A stretch of DNA of 64,000 bases from Arthrobacter echini (GTDB lineage Bacteria > Actinomycetota > Actinomycetes > Actinomycetales > Micrococcaceae), in assembly GCF_008107445.1 (NCBI RefSeq), contig NZ_VSLD01000007.1, positions 1 through 64,000 of the forward strand, in the 5' to 3' direction. The notes under the pieces are model-generated. The model had not been told where the DNA came from. It searched no databases and saw only the letters and a list, made by a program, of their open reading frames with translations. The position numbers and the translations under genes are program-made. Shown here piece by piece: positions 9,480 to 22,500 of this stretch. The number at the start of each line of letters is the position of its first letter. Position 1 is the first letter of the stretch.

Positions 9480-9483
<4 letters not shown>
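8584..9483 (-). CDS. wzm: Polysaccharide ABC exporter, permease subunit (Wzm/TagG type)
   Basis: About 299 residues. I take GTG at 9483, which overlaps the upstream glfT2 stop as GTGA; the frame is open further up but only runs antisense into glfT2. After a short Gly/Arg/Ser tail comes the ABC-2 permease opening LLVDKEIKVRYRGSILGLLW, then six hydrophobic spans. The family hallmark stretch reading KPGVQFVVFYIALGIFLG follows at once. The gene lies in a glf-glfT2-wzm-wzt operon, the same gene set used for galactan export in mycobacteria. It should form the membrane channel with the ATPase encoded next. Confidence 0.92.
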
Positions 9484-12769
<3,286 letters not shown>

Positions 12770-12877
12770 TCATAGGCCGTCCGTCGCGATTCCTGGAACT
12801 GGGACCCTGCACCATCACACGCTTCAAGCATTACCACCCGGCGCTTCACTCCGCTTCACCTGGCCTAGAGTTGGGAC

Positions 12878-14014
12878 ATGCGCCCAAGCATTCTCTGCAT
12901 CTCCTTCTCCGACATTCAGGCGGACGCCCGCGTCCTTCGCCAATTGGACATCCTCCGTGAATTTGGTGACGTGACAACACTTGGTTACGGCGAGAAGCCA
13001 CGATCGGTGGTCGAGCACCTCGAATTGGACGCATCGCTTCCATCCTTACCTCAAACCGTCGCCGGCATCGCACTTCTGGCAGTTCGAGCTTTTCGAAAAG
13101 TCGAATTGATGGCGCCCGCAGTGCATGCAGCGAGGCGGCTGGTTGAGGGTCGCGCTTTTGATCTGGTTGTCGCGAATGAAGCGCGCGCCCTCCCCCTAGC
13201 TCACCTGATTGCCGGTCACGCTCCCGTATGGGGCGATATGCATGAGTGGGCCCCTGAAGAACGGGTCCACGTCCTCTCGTGGAGATTGCTCGTCAAGCCG
13301 TACATGACGGCTATCTGCTCGAAATACCTGCCTCGAACAGATGCAGTGACAGTGGTGAATGACTCGATAGGCCGCCTCTATGAGGAACAGTTCTCTATCG
13401 AGGCTGTGACAGTCCGCAACGCTCGACCCTTCATCGACCTGCAGCCAAGCGCTCAGGTGCCTGGCGTTATCAGACTCGTGCATAGTGGTGCTGCAATACC
13501 CGGCCGCAATCTCGAGGGCATGATCTCAGCCACCGGCAAGCTAGGTCCCGGGTACACCCTCGATCTATATCTCGTGACTGCTCGAGATGGCGGGAAGTAT
13601 CTGAGATTCCTCGAATCACTCGCGGCGGGCACGGAAAATGTGACGCTCCATCGTCCGGTCACCCCCGAGGACCTACCAACCACCCTGAATCAGTACGATG
13701 TGGGTATCTTCAGCTTGCCCCCTCAGACGAAGAACCACGCCCTCATGCTGCCGAACAAGTTCTTCGACTTCGTTCAGGCACGTCTGGCCATTGTCTTCAG
13801 CCCATCGCCAGAAACGTCCCGATTGATCAATGAATATGATTTGGGCGTTATCGCTGAAGATTTCTCTGATGATGCACTTGCGGACGCTCTTCGACAGATG
13901 ACTAGTGAGGGCATTGCTCTTTTCAAGTCGCATGCTCACCTGGCGGCTCGAACTTTGAGTTCGGAACGGGACCAGGAAGCGCAGCGAAAAATTTTGAAGG
14001 ACCTCTTGCCTTAG
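12878..14014 (+). CDS. GT4-type glycosyltransferase, paralogue of the gene at 1.3-2.5 kb
   Basis: 378 residues with the GT-B pattern: N-terminal RPSILCISFSDIQADARVLR, acceptor-domain GDMHEWAPEERVHVL, and C-terminal YDVGIFSLPPQ and LPNKFFDFVQARLAIV. The last blocks match the minus-strand enzyme at 1288-2487 nearly position for position. It stands alone on the plus strand between two minus-strand operons. Its upstream space (12686-12877) is shared with glf and must hold both promoters. Base composition is lower in GC than the flanking glf and wbp-type genes, suggesting separate acquisition. Donor sugar unknown. Confidence 0.82.
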   Translation: MRPSILCISFSDIQADARVLRQLDILREFGDVTTLGYGEKPRSVVEHLELDASLPSLPQTVAGIALLAVRAFRKVELMAPAVHAARRLVEGRAFDLVVANEARALPLAHLIAGHAPVWGDMHEWAPEERVHVLSWRLLVKPYMTAICSKYLPRTDAVTVVNDSIGRLYEEQFSIEAVTVRNARPFIDLQPSAQVPGVIRLVHSGAAIPGRNLEGMISATGKLGPGYTLDLYLVTARDGGKYLRFLESLAAGTENVTLHRPVTPEDLPTTLNQYDVGIFSLPPQTKNHALMLPNKFFDFVQARLAIVFSPSPETSRLINEYDLGVIAEDFSDDALADALRQMTSEGIALFKSHAHLAARTLSSERDQEAQRKILKDLLP

Positions 14015-14087
14015 CCATATGGGCAGACGACGACACCTCAGATGCGACCCGATGAAATAGAGTTCAATCGTTCAGTGCACCGACAAG

Positions 14088-15239
14088 CTAATTCCCACTT
14101 ACTCCGTGGATCCTCTCGACAACAGCTGCCACTTGATCCCCGACGCGTGTCAGCGAATAGTTGTCCTCAACCCACTCAGCGAGACGCTGCTTCTCGCTGC
14201 CTGACCTTCTGCTGGTGAGGAGTTGGCGCATCGCCAGCGCTACCTCATCAGCGTCCCATTCGACACTCAGTCCCAGGTTCTCCCCGGCGACAATGTCCTT
14301 CAATGGACCGACCCCCGCATAGATCACCGGCGTGCCACAGCTGAGGCTGACGAAGGCCTTGGTGGCGAAAGCGAAGTCGTATCCCTTCGCTGGCCGCACC
14401 GACGCCAGCCCGGCCACCGCTCCCCTGAGAACACTCGAGAGGAACTCGCTGTCGACCGTGCCTGGAAAGCTGATTCGTTCTCCTGCAGGTACTGCGCGGT
14501 CGACGAGTTCATCTCTTTCGACGCCGTACCCGTACATGATCAGCCGGACGTCCGGGAACTCCGCCATGACCCTGAGGAAGCCATCGACGAAGACGCCGGC
14601 GCCTTGGATTTCGGACATCGTGCCCGCATAGACGAAGTACCGGCCATGCTCGGGCGTAGCTCGACCTTCTCTAGAGAACTTTCGGGTGTCGACCCCGGTC
14701 CCCACGTTCACCACACGCTCTGGACGGCGCGTGAGGCTGACAACTGCGTCTGACACGCCGGGTGAGACCGTCAGGACATACCGTGCTGCGGATAGGACGT
14801 ACCGTTCGAGAGTGCGGAGCAGCAGAACGACCGGTGCGGGAACCCCGATCCCAGCGGCAGCGACGGAGCTGACATCGGCCGCGAAATAGACGAACGGTCG
14901 CCTACGTATTGCAGCAGCTATGCGGACCATCAATCCGGTGGTGGGCGGCGGCTCGACGATGATCACATCGAACGCTCTACCGAGGAGGAGGCGGAAGAGG
15001 AGTGGTATGTCGAAACTCGCGTACTCCACGTATCCGCGAACAGCACCCGTTTTGTCCCGCAGGACGGGCCACCTACGAACTGTCGGGCTTGACCGTTCGG
15101 CTCCGGGCGCGCGAGACGTGTAGACGATCACCTCGTGCCCGCGCTTCTCAAGCTGGCGGACCGTCGCCGCTAACCGATAGGCGGCAGCGCCGGTCTCCGG
15201 TTCAAAGATGCGCGTCGCGACGGCAATGCGGAGACCCAC
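14088..15239 (-). CDS. GT4-type glycosyltransferase (WcaI/WbuB-like)
   Basis: 383 residues. The N-terminus MGLRIAVATRIFEPETGAAA is typical of GT4 enzymes that take UDP-activated amino sugars. The middle holds VDSEFLSSVLRGAVAGLAS and the C-terminal domain SLSCGTPVIYAGVGP. It is the last gene of the wbp-type operon and starts 2 bases after the oxidoreductase stop. It is therefore the best candidate for transferring the diacetamido-uronic acid made by the four upstream genes onto the growing glycan. That assignment rests on context; the substrate is not readable from the sequence. Confidence 0.82.
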   Translation of the reverse strand: MGLRIAVATRIFEPETGAAAYRLAATVRQLEKRGHEVIVYTSRAPGAERSSPTVRRWPVLRDKTGAVRGYVEYASFDIPLLFRLLLGRAFDVIIVEPPPTTGLMVRIAAAIRRRPFVYFAADVSSVAAAGIGVPAPVVLLLRTLERYVLSAARYVLTVSPGVSDAVVSLTRRPERVVNVGTGVDTRKFSREGRATPEHGRYFVYAGTMSEIQGAGVFVDGFLRVMAEFPDVRLIMYGYGVERDELVDRAVPAGERISFPGTVDSEFLSSVLRGAVAGLASVRPAKGYDFAFATKAFVSLSCGTPVIYAGVGPLKDIVAGENLGLSVEWDADEVALAMRQLLTSRRSGSEKQRLAEWVEDNYSLTRVGDQVAAVVERIHGVSGN

Positions 15240-15241
15240 GG

Positions 15242-16228
15242 TCAGAGGTCGCGGACGACGCCGTCACGAGCCGCCTCGATGATGGCTTCGGCGACACGAA
15301 GGGTGTTCAGACCCTCGCGCATGGTCACCGTATTGTCGGCAACTCCGAGAGCTGCATCACGGAACGCCTCCAGTTCGGAGCGCAAAGGCTCGCGCTTGGT
15401 GAGCGCCAGCCGGGTGATGTTGCCCTCCGACACTCCCCTGAAGTTGGAGACCGCCTCCCATTCCGTTGTGAAGGTTCCGTTCTCGTAGAACGTGAGGTCA
15501 GCCGTGAGGGTGTCGGCGACGAAGGCGCCCTTCTCCCCCGTCACGACGGTGACTCGCTCCTTCATCGGAGAGAGCCAGTTCACCAGGTGACTCGTGATGA
15601 CGCCGTTCTCGAGCTGACACGATGCCGTGACCATGTCCTCGTGGGGCCGACCGGATCGAGTACCGGTGCGCGCCGATACGGAGACGAACGGGGACTGCGC
15701 CAGCCAGGACGTGAGGTCGATATCGTGCGTGCCGAGATCCTTCACCACACCGACGTCGGCGATCCGGGCAGGGAACGGACCCTGGCGTCGCGTGGCGATC
15801 TGGTACACCTCGCCGAGGTCGCCCGAGGCGATCCGGCTCCGTAGGGACTGCAGCGCGGGGTTGAAGCGCTCGATGTGCCCGACAGCGCCGACCAGCCCGG
15901 CTTCCTCGAATGCCTCGACGAGATTCTGGCCTGCCTGCACGGTGTCCGCGATGGGCTTCTCGACGAGGGTGTGGACGCCTGCGGCTGCGAGTGCCAGACC
16001 GACTTCTTCATGGAGGCCGGTGGGAACTGCGCAGACCGCCAGATCGAGACCCTGGCCGATGAGCTCGTCGATGGACCCGCAGAGCGGAAGATCACCGGCA
16101 GCTCCGTGCGGATCACCATAGGCATCGGCGACGGCGACGAGCTGCAGACCCTCGACCTCCCGGATGGCCCTGGCATGGTTCCTGCCCATCATGCCCAGGC
16201 CGATAAGACCTACCCTCAGATCAGCCAT
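15242..16228 (-). CDS. wbpB: Gfo/Idh/MocA oxidoreductase, UDP-GlcNAcA 3-dehydrogenase (WbpB/WlbA-like)
   Basis: 328 residues with an N-terminal NAD-binding fold (VGLIGLGMMGRNHARAI), the family EKP motif in TLVEKPIADT and a catalytic-domain segment GHIERFNPA followed by DLGTHDIDL, whose histidine is the expected catalytic residue. In the Pseudomonas/Bordetella pathway this enzyme oxidises C3 of UDP-N-acetylglucosaminuronic acid so that the partner aminotransferase can act. The aminotransferase is encoded immediately upstream (3-base gap), followed by the acetyltransferase and the 6-dehydrogenase, giving strong contextual support. Another Gfo/Idh substrate remains possible. Confidence 0.85.
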   Translation of the reverse strand: MADLRVGLIGLGMMGRNHARAIREVEGLQLVAVADAYGDPHGAAGDLPLCGSIDELIGQGLDLAVCAVPTGLHEEVGLALAAAGVHTLVEKPIADTVQAGQNLVEAFEEAGLVGAVGHIERFNPALQSLRSRIASGDLGEVYQIATRRQGPFPARIADVGVVKDLGTHDIDLTSWLAQSPFVSVSARTGTRSGRPHEDMVTASCQLENGVITSHLVNWLSPMKERVTVVTGEKGAFVADTLTADLTFYENGTFTTEWEAVSNFRGVSEGNITRLALTKREPLRSELEAFRDAALGVADNTVTMREGLNTLRVAEAIIEAARDGVVRDL

Positions 16229-16231
16229 GAG

Positions 16232-17323
16232 CTAGGCACCGGCCTTCGCGAGGGCGTTGACCGCTGTGACGATCCGGTCGAGGTCCTCCGCGTCGAGCGA
16301 GGGATGCACGGGGAGGGAAAGGACCTCGCGGGCGGCAATCTCCGTATTCGGCAGGTCCTCCGTCCGCTGGAAGGAGGGGAGCCGATGATTCGGAATCGGG
16401 TAATACACGCCGGAGCCGATGTTGTATTCGTCCTTGAGCGCGGCGGCGAAACCCTCGCGGTCGCCTTCCACCCTGATGGTGTACTGGTGGTAGACATGCA
16501 CGGCGCCGTCGGCCACGGCCGGCGGGACAATACCCTCGAGGTTTGCCGTGAGGAATGCCGCGTTGGACTGGCGCTGTTCCGTCCAGCCGCCCACCTTGGT
16601 CAGCTGCACCCGGCCAATGGCGGCGTGCAGATTCGTCATCCGGGCGTTGAATCCCACCAGTTCGTTCTCGTACTGGCGTTCCATCCCCTGGTTGCGCAGC
16701 AGTCGGAGGCGGCGTTCGATCCCCGGATCTCCGGTGGAGACCATTCCGCCCTCGCCGGAGGTCATGTTCTTGGTCGGGTAGAGGGAGAACATGGCGAAGT
16801 CGCCGAACGTGCCGACCTGCCGCCCGTCGAAGGACGCTCCGTGTGCCTGCGCGGCGTCTTCGAACAACATGATGCCGCGCTCGTCGGCGAGCTGCCGGTA
16901 TGCGGAGAGATTGGCCGGGTGCCCGTAAAGGTGCACCGGCATGATGCCCTTGGTCTTCTCGGTGATGAGACTCGTGACGTGGGCGATGTCCAGGCAGTAG
17001 TGATCGAGCTCCACGTCCGCGAAAACGGGCGTGGCACCGGTGAGGGCCACGGAGTTGGCGGTCGCCGCGAAGGTGAACGACGGGACGATGACCTCATCCC
17101 CCGGCCCTACGCCGGCGGCGAGGAGACCCAGGTGGAGTCCTGCCGTACCGGAATTGACCGCGACCGCACCTCGGCCGTCGAGGAGCACCTCCGAGAACTC
17201 TTTCTCGAAGGCAGCTACCTCGGCGCCCTGCGCGAGCATGCCCGAGAGCAGCACGGCGTCGACGGCAGCGCGTTCCTCTTCGCCGACGATCGGTTTCGCT
17301 GCGGGAATGAATCCAGTGCTCAT
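16232..17323 (-). CDS. wbpE: DegT/DnrJ/EryC1/StrS aminotransferase (WbpE/WlbC-like)
   Basis: 363 residues, a PLP-dependent sugar aminotransferase. Visible family features are PSFTFAATANSVALTGATPV, FEDAAQAHGA and the PLP lysine in SLYPTKNMTSGEGGMV. The C-terminus has YHQYTIRV and SLPVHPSL. In the expected pathway it converts the 3-keto intermediate made by the neighbouring oxidoreductase to UDP-3-amino-GlcNAcA, using glutamate. It overlaps the acetyltransferase gene by 4 bp on its upstream side and is 3 bases from the oxidoreductase, consistent with one operon and one pathway. Confidence 0.9.
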   Translation of the reverse strand: MSTGFIPAAKPIVGEEERAAVDAVLLSGMLAQGAEVAAFEKEFSEVLLDGRGAVAVNSGTAGLHLGLLAAGVGPGDEVIVPSFTFAATANSVALTGATPVFADVELDHYCLDIAHVTSLITEKTKGIMPVHLYGHPANLSAYRQLADERGIMLFEDAAQAHGASFDGRQVGTFGDFAMFSLYPTKNMTSGEGGMVSTGDPGIERRLRLLRNQGMERQYENELVGFNARMTNLHAAIGRVQLTKVGGWTEQRQSNAAFLTANLEGIVPPAVADGAVHVYHQYTIRVEGDREGFAAALKDEYNIGSGVYYPIPNHRLPSFQRTEDLPNTEIAAREVLSLPVHPSLDAEDLDRIVTAVNALAKAGA

Positions 17324-17916
17324 GCTTCTACCCCTACCAGTGTCAGTTTTCCGTTCAATTCTTCATACTGCTCGGCCGTCTCGGGACAGACCCAGGCGCC
17401 GCCGACGTCGTGCAGAGGGTGGCCGGCCCGGCCGACCCAGCCGATGCGTTTGGCGGGTACACCCGCGACCAGGGCGAAGGGCGGTACGTCCTTCGTGACC
17501 ACCGCGCCCGCCGCTACGGTGGACCACGCTCCGATGGTGACCGGCGCAACGCAAACGGCGCGCGCCCCGATGGCCGCACCCTTCTCCACCGTCACGCCGA
17601 CCGGCTCCCAGTCCTCCGAGCTCTTGAGTCCACCGTCGGGCGTGATGGACCGGGGGTAGGTGTCGTTGGTCAGTACCACAGCGGGACCGATGAAGACACC
17701 CTCCCCCAGAACCGCCGGTTCGTAGACCAGCGCATAGTTCTGGAGCTTCGAGTTGGCTCCGATACGGACGCCAGTGCCCACGTAGGCCCCCCGCCCGACG
17801 ATGCAGTTCTCTCCCAGGTGGGCGTCCTCACGGACCTGGGCAAGATGCCAGATCTTCGAACGATGCCCGATGGAGGCGTCAGGCGACACGTCGGCGGTCT
17901 CAGCGATGTAGCTCAT
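17320..17916 (-). CDS. wbpD: Left-handed beta-helix N-acetyltransferase (WbpD/WlbB-like)
   Basis: 198 residues built of hexapeptide repeats (for example IGHRSKIWHLAQVREDAHLG and IGPAVVLTNDTYPR), the trimeric left-handed beta-helix fold. The opening ADVSPDASIGHRSKIWHLAQ and the later FALVAGVPAKRIGWVGRAG are typical of WbpD/WlbB, which acetylates the 3-amino group of UDP-3-amino-GlcNAcA with acetyl-CoA. The neighbouring aminotransferase makes exactly that substrate. It lies 72 bases downstream of the 6-dehydrogenase gene. Confidence 0.9.
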   Translation of the reverse strand: MSYIAETADVSPDASIGHRSKIWHLAQVREDAHLGENCIVGRGAYVGTGVRIGANSKLQNYALVYEPAVLGEGVFIGPAVVLTNDTYPRSITPDGGLKSSEDWEPVGVTVEKGAAIGARAVCVAPVTIGAWSTVAAGAVVTKDVPPFALVAGVPAKRIGWVGRAGHPLHDVGGAWVCPETAEQYEELNGKLTLVGVEA

Positions 17917-17988
17917 AGTGCTTCATTTCCTCTCTGCAGCTGCCGGAGCCGCCTGTGAAGCTGCGACGCCGAGGGACGTGCATGGTGG

Positions 17989-19278
17989 TCAGGCCCGCCC
18001 GATGACCCGATAGTCCACATCGGCCCACTTCTCCGGGCTGCTCACGCGGCGCCCGTCGATGAAGGCCCTGATACCCGGCAGATCGGCGGAGGTCAGACCG
18101 GCGTACTCCTCGTGATTGGCCTGCACCACGGCTGCGTCGATTGCCTCGCCGAAGTGGTAGGGCGCGAAGCCGAGCTTCTCGAGTTCCTCGTCTGTGTACA
18201 TCGGGTCGTTCACGACGGCGACGGCGCCGCGCGAGGTCAGGGCATCCACGGCGGCGAAGACACCGGAGAAGGCCGTCTCCTTGACGCCTCCACGGTACGC
18301 GGCGCCGAGCACCACGACCTTCGCTCCCGTGAGGTCTCCGTACACGCCCTCGAGGAGGCCGATCGTGTAGTCCGGCATCCCGGCGTTGGCCTCGCGCGCC
18401 GCGCGGACCACCGTGGCCGACGGGTCGTTCCACAGGTACAGGCGCGGGTAGACGGGGATGCAGTGCCCGCCGACGGCGATGCCCGGCTGGTGGATGTGGC
18501 TGTACGGCTGCGAGTTGGAGGCCTCGATCACCTGATAGATGTCGATGCCGACCGTCGCGGCGTACCGGGCGAACTGGTTGGCCAGCCCGATGTTCACATC
18601 GCGATAGGTTGTCTCCGCCAATTTGGCGAGCTCCGAAGCTTCTGCGGACCCCAGATCCCATACGCCGTTCCCGCGCGGCAGGTCCGGCCGGTCATCGAAG
18701 TCCAGGACAGCCTCGTAGAAGTCCACCGCACGCTGGGCACCCGCGGGCGACAGACCACCCACGAGCTTCGGGTACTTGCGCAGGTCCTCGAACACGCGAC
18801 CCGTCAGCACCCGCTCCGGGGAGAACACGAGGTGGAAGTCCTGACCTTCCACGAGTCCGCTGCCGGACTCGAGCGCCGGCTTCCAGCGGTCCCGGGTGGT
18901 GCCCACGGGCAGCGTCGTCTCGTAGGAGACCAGGGTGCCGGCGGTGAGGTGCTTCGCAAGCTCGGCAGTGGCGGCGTCCATCCAGCCGAAGTCGGGCTGC
19001 GCCTCCGCGTCGACGAAGAGAGGAACCACGAGCACGACGGCGTCGGCGCCCGGAACAGCATCGGCGTAGTCGGTGGTGGCTCGCAGCTTGCCCGCCGGCA
19101 CCAGCTCCGAGAGCTTCTCCTGGAGGTGGGCCTCGCCGGGGAATGGCTCGCGTGCTTCGTTGACCATTGCCACAACTGCCGCGTTCACGTCCACGCCGAT
19201 GACCTCATGGCCCTTGGAGGCGAATTGCACCGCCAGCGGCAGCCCGATTTTGCCCAGGGCAATGACAGCAATTTTCAC
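17989..19278 (-). CDS. wbpA: UDP-N-acetylglucosamine 6-dehydrogenase (WbpA-like)
   Basis: About 429 residues starting at GTG 19278, which has AAAAGGTG upstream and opens KIAVIALGKIGLPLAVQFAS; an ATG eight codons upstream is a weaker alternative. The NAD-binding fold, the central YRDVNIGLANQFARYA helix and the catalytic cysteine in GIAVGGHCIPVYPR mark the UDP-sugar dehydrogenase family. The GGHCIP form occurs in the WbpA/WecC group acting on N-acetylhexosamines rather than in UDP-glucose dehydrogenases (GGSCFPKD). Neighbours make UDP-GlcNAc to UDP-GlcNAcA the likely reaction. UDP-ManNAc oxidation is the alternative. First gene of the wbp-type operon. Confidence 0.87.
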   Translation of the reverse strand: MKIAVIALGKIGLPLAVQFASKGHEVIGVDVNAAVVAMVNEAREPFPGEAHLQEKLSELVPAGKLRATTDYADAVPGADAVVLVVPLFVDAEAQPDFGWMDAATAELAKHLTAGTLVSYETTLPVGTTRDRWKPALESGSGLVEGQDFHLVFSPERVLTGRVFEDLRKYPKLVGGLSPAGAQRAVDFYEAVLDFDDRPDLPRGNGVWDLGSAEASELAKLAETTYRDVNIGLANQFARYAATVGIDIYQVIEASNSQPYSHIHQPGIAVGGHCIPVYPRLYLWNDPSATVVRAAREANAGMPDYTIGLLEGVYGDLTGAKVVVLGAAYRGGVKETAFSGVFAAVDALTSRGAVAVVNDPMYTDEELEKLGFAPYHFGEAIDAAVVQANHEEYAGLTSADLPGIRAFIDGRRVSSPEKWADVDYRVIGRA

Positions 19279-19517
19279 GTGAGAGCACCTTTTCGTCTTC
19301 ATGTCCCGCTCGACTGCGGCGGTTTATTCCCACACCAGCGTATAGGTACCAGCCCACATCGCCGTTCGCAGTGCCCCCCGCGCGGCGGGTGTCGGTCCGC
19401 CACGCGCAGCCGCCGAGCGGGGTTGGACGAGGCGGTATCCACATGCGTAGCCCACACCCACGCTTCCGGAGACCCGGTCCCTAGTCTCGAACCAGCAGGA
19501 CTGCGTCAGGAGGCTTC

Positions 19518-22500
19518 ATGGATCTTCACATCACCCTCGTGGATGCTCCCCCGGCGGTATTCCCTGCCCGCGAGATCGTCGTCGACACCGATGTGCTGCG
19601 CTCCGGCGTCACGCTGGCAGAGCGTCTCGAGGCCGCGGGACACCGCGGCCCCTTCACCGTGGACGGCGTGCCCCTCACAACTCTGTCGCCACTGGCCGGC
19701 GCGCTGCCGGACGGCGCGGTGGTCGTGGCAGGCCTCCAGCCCTGTCCTCCCCGATCGGAGCGACTCCCCCACCTCGTCTTCGTGGTCCGATCGGGCCCCG
19801 ACGCCGGCCAGGTGGTTCCGCTCACGCGCGGCAGCTACACGATCGGTCGCGCGGACAGCGACATCGTCATCGCCGATCCGGCCCTGTCGCGGCGCCAGGC
19901 GCTCCTCACGGTGGGCGCGGACACCATCACGCTGGAGGATCTGGGCTCGGCGAACGGCACTGTGGTGGATGACGAGCCCATCACGACGGCGCTGATCACC
20001 GTGGCTGCCGTCGTCGCCTTCGGAACGAGTCGGTGCGGCCTCGAACTGGTCGATGGCACGGAGTGGCTCCCCTCCCCTGCCGTCGATGTTCTCGCCCCGA
20101 TACCCCTCGGCGTCGAGCTCCCGGCCAAACCTTCGCGCATCCTCGTGCTCACCGCCTTCCTGCCGCTCGTCCTCGGCGTCGTCCTGGCCCTGACCACCGG
20201 CATGTGGTTCTTCCTCGCCTTCAGCGCCCTGTCCGCCGTGACCGGCATGGTTCCGCTCCTGACCTATCGCCGCAGCTCGAAGGACTTCGCCCGCACCGTG
20301 TGCCGTGCCGCCGGGCAGGACCGCGACCGCCGCAGTCGCGCCGTGCCGGATCCGGGACAGACGGCCCTCGACGCCCTGCGCCACAGTGCCGATCCGATAC
20401 TGCCCGGGAACCGGGAAGAGCCGCGCGCACCGACGCTCGCCCTGCTGCGCCTGGGCCTGGCGGCACAGCCGGCCCGGCTGACCGTCAATCGGGCGGATCA
20501 GGGCTTCGTCCCGCCCGTCCTGCCGGAGCTACCCCTCCTCCTGCCGTGCGCAATCCGTGCAGCCGGCGCGGCGCCGAACAGCATGACGGTGACCGGTGAG
20601 GCCGACGCCGTCCACGCCCTGTCTCGTGCCCTCCTGCTGCAGCTCGCCCACCCGGCCGCCGATCCTCCGCCGGTCCTCTGCTGGGGTCCACCCTCCGAGG
20701 TGCCCCGGCACGCCCGCTTCCTGCCGAACGTCCGGCTCAGCCACGACGTCCGAGTGCTCGCGTCGCTCACGGCCAGCTCGTCCCTCCTCCTCGTCTTCCA
20801 GTTCTCGGACGATCTACCCGACATGAGCGCAGCGCCGCACGTCTGCATCATCGACTTCCGCGGGGGCGACGCTGTGACCGACCAGAATCTGTCCACGGAC
20901 CACGTGCGGCTCTGCTCCGGATCCGCCCGGGCCCGGCTCGGCGGCATCGACCTCGACGTCCGGGTGGATGGCGTCTCCAGCCACGTGTTCGAGCGGACAG
21001 CACGTCTGCTCGCCCGCTCGAAGCCACTGGCTCTCGCGCGAGCAAGGCTCACCGCGGGAACAGCGGGCGGGCTTCCCCGCTCGGCCTCCCTGTGGACCGG
21101 GGACCTGAGCCCCGGGGCACTGACGGAGACGGCGCGGCCGCACTGGGCACGGGCGGATCCCGGACACCCCGTGGCCCGCCTGGGCCGGGCGGCGAGTGGC
21201 GATCTGTTCCTCGATCTCGTCGACGACGGCCCGCACCTCCTGGTCGCCGGGACCACGGGTTCCGGCAAGTCGGAGTTCCTGAGGACCCTCGTCCTGGCCC
21301 TGGCGGTGGATCAGCCGCCGGAGCTGCTGACCATGCTGCTGATCGACTACAAGGGAGGCTCAGGGCTGGGGGCCCTGGCCGCTCTGCCGCACTGCGTCGG
21401 CAGCCTCACGGATCTCTCCTCCGAATCCACCGCGCGGGCCCTGACCTCGCTCCGGGCGGAACTCCGACGGCGCGAGACACTCTGCGCCGATCACGGTGCC
21501 TCCGATCTGGGCGAGCTGCGCCAGGTGGCACCCGCCGCCTGCCCTCCGCGGCTGCTGGTGGTCATCGACGAGTTCAGGATGCTGAGCGAGGATGTCCCCG
21601 GCGCTGTGCAGGATCTGCTGAAGATCGCTGCCCTCGGGCGCTCGCTGGGGGTGCACCTCGTGCTGGCCACTCAGCGGGCCCAGGGTGCTGTGACGCCCGA
21701 CCTCCGGGCCAACATCACCTCGTCCATCCTCCTGCGGGTCCAGACGGCCATGGAGTCCCACGATCTCCTCGGATCGGGCGCGGCAGCCGAGATCGGCGTC
21801 GACTTTCCGGGCCGCGCCTATCTGCGCCGGGGAGGGGAGGTACCGGTGGCCTTCCAGGTGGCCTCGTCGTCGTCCAGGCCCCCGGCGTCGACGACGACCG
21901 GGTGGCAGGATCTCGCCGCATACGTCACCGGAGAGGACCCTGCAGCGCGCGCGGCGCCCGGGCCTGATCCCGCAGCTCCGGCCGGCGTGCTCGACACGGC
22001 GGTGAGGGCCCTCGGTGCTGCCGCGGGCGACTCCCCCACCCTGCAGCTGTCCCGTCCCGTCCTCCCACCGCTGCCGACGCTCCTGCCGGCGGCTGCCGTG
22101 TCCGGATATCAGCCCGCGGATCGGCCCGGGCGCTGTCCGCCCGGGGAAGCCGTCCCTCTGGGCGTCGCCGACTTCCCCGACGTACAGACCCAGCGCCTCC
22201 TCCTGTGGCATCCGGGAGGCCACTCCCATCTCGCCCTGGTGGGCCTTGGTGGGAGCGGAAGTACGGCGGCCCTCGCGTCCTCGGTGTCACGGCTACCGGT
22301 GATCGACCCCGACCTGCACCTGTATCTCCTCGACGGCGACGGGTCCCTGAGTGCTTCCCGCGACTTCGCCCAGATCGGCGCGTACGTGCACTCCCACGAG
22401 ACCCGCAGGGCCGGCCGGGTCCTCTCCCGGCTGGCATCCCTGCCCCTGCAGGAGCCGGGCTCGCGGCCCCACATCGTCCTCGTGATCACCGGATGGGGTC

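Noticed and set aside
15875-17659. 594-codon plus-strand frame opposite the wbp-type genes
   Set aside because: It runs across three real minus-strand genes and their junctions and has no motif of its own.
18112-19995. 627-codon plus-strand frame opposite wbpA and into the FHA/FtsK gene
   Set aside because: Antisense to the dehydrogenase and out of frame with the EssC-like gene; no domain.
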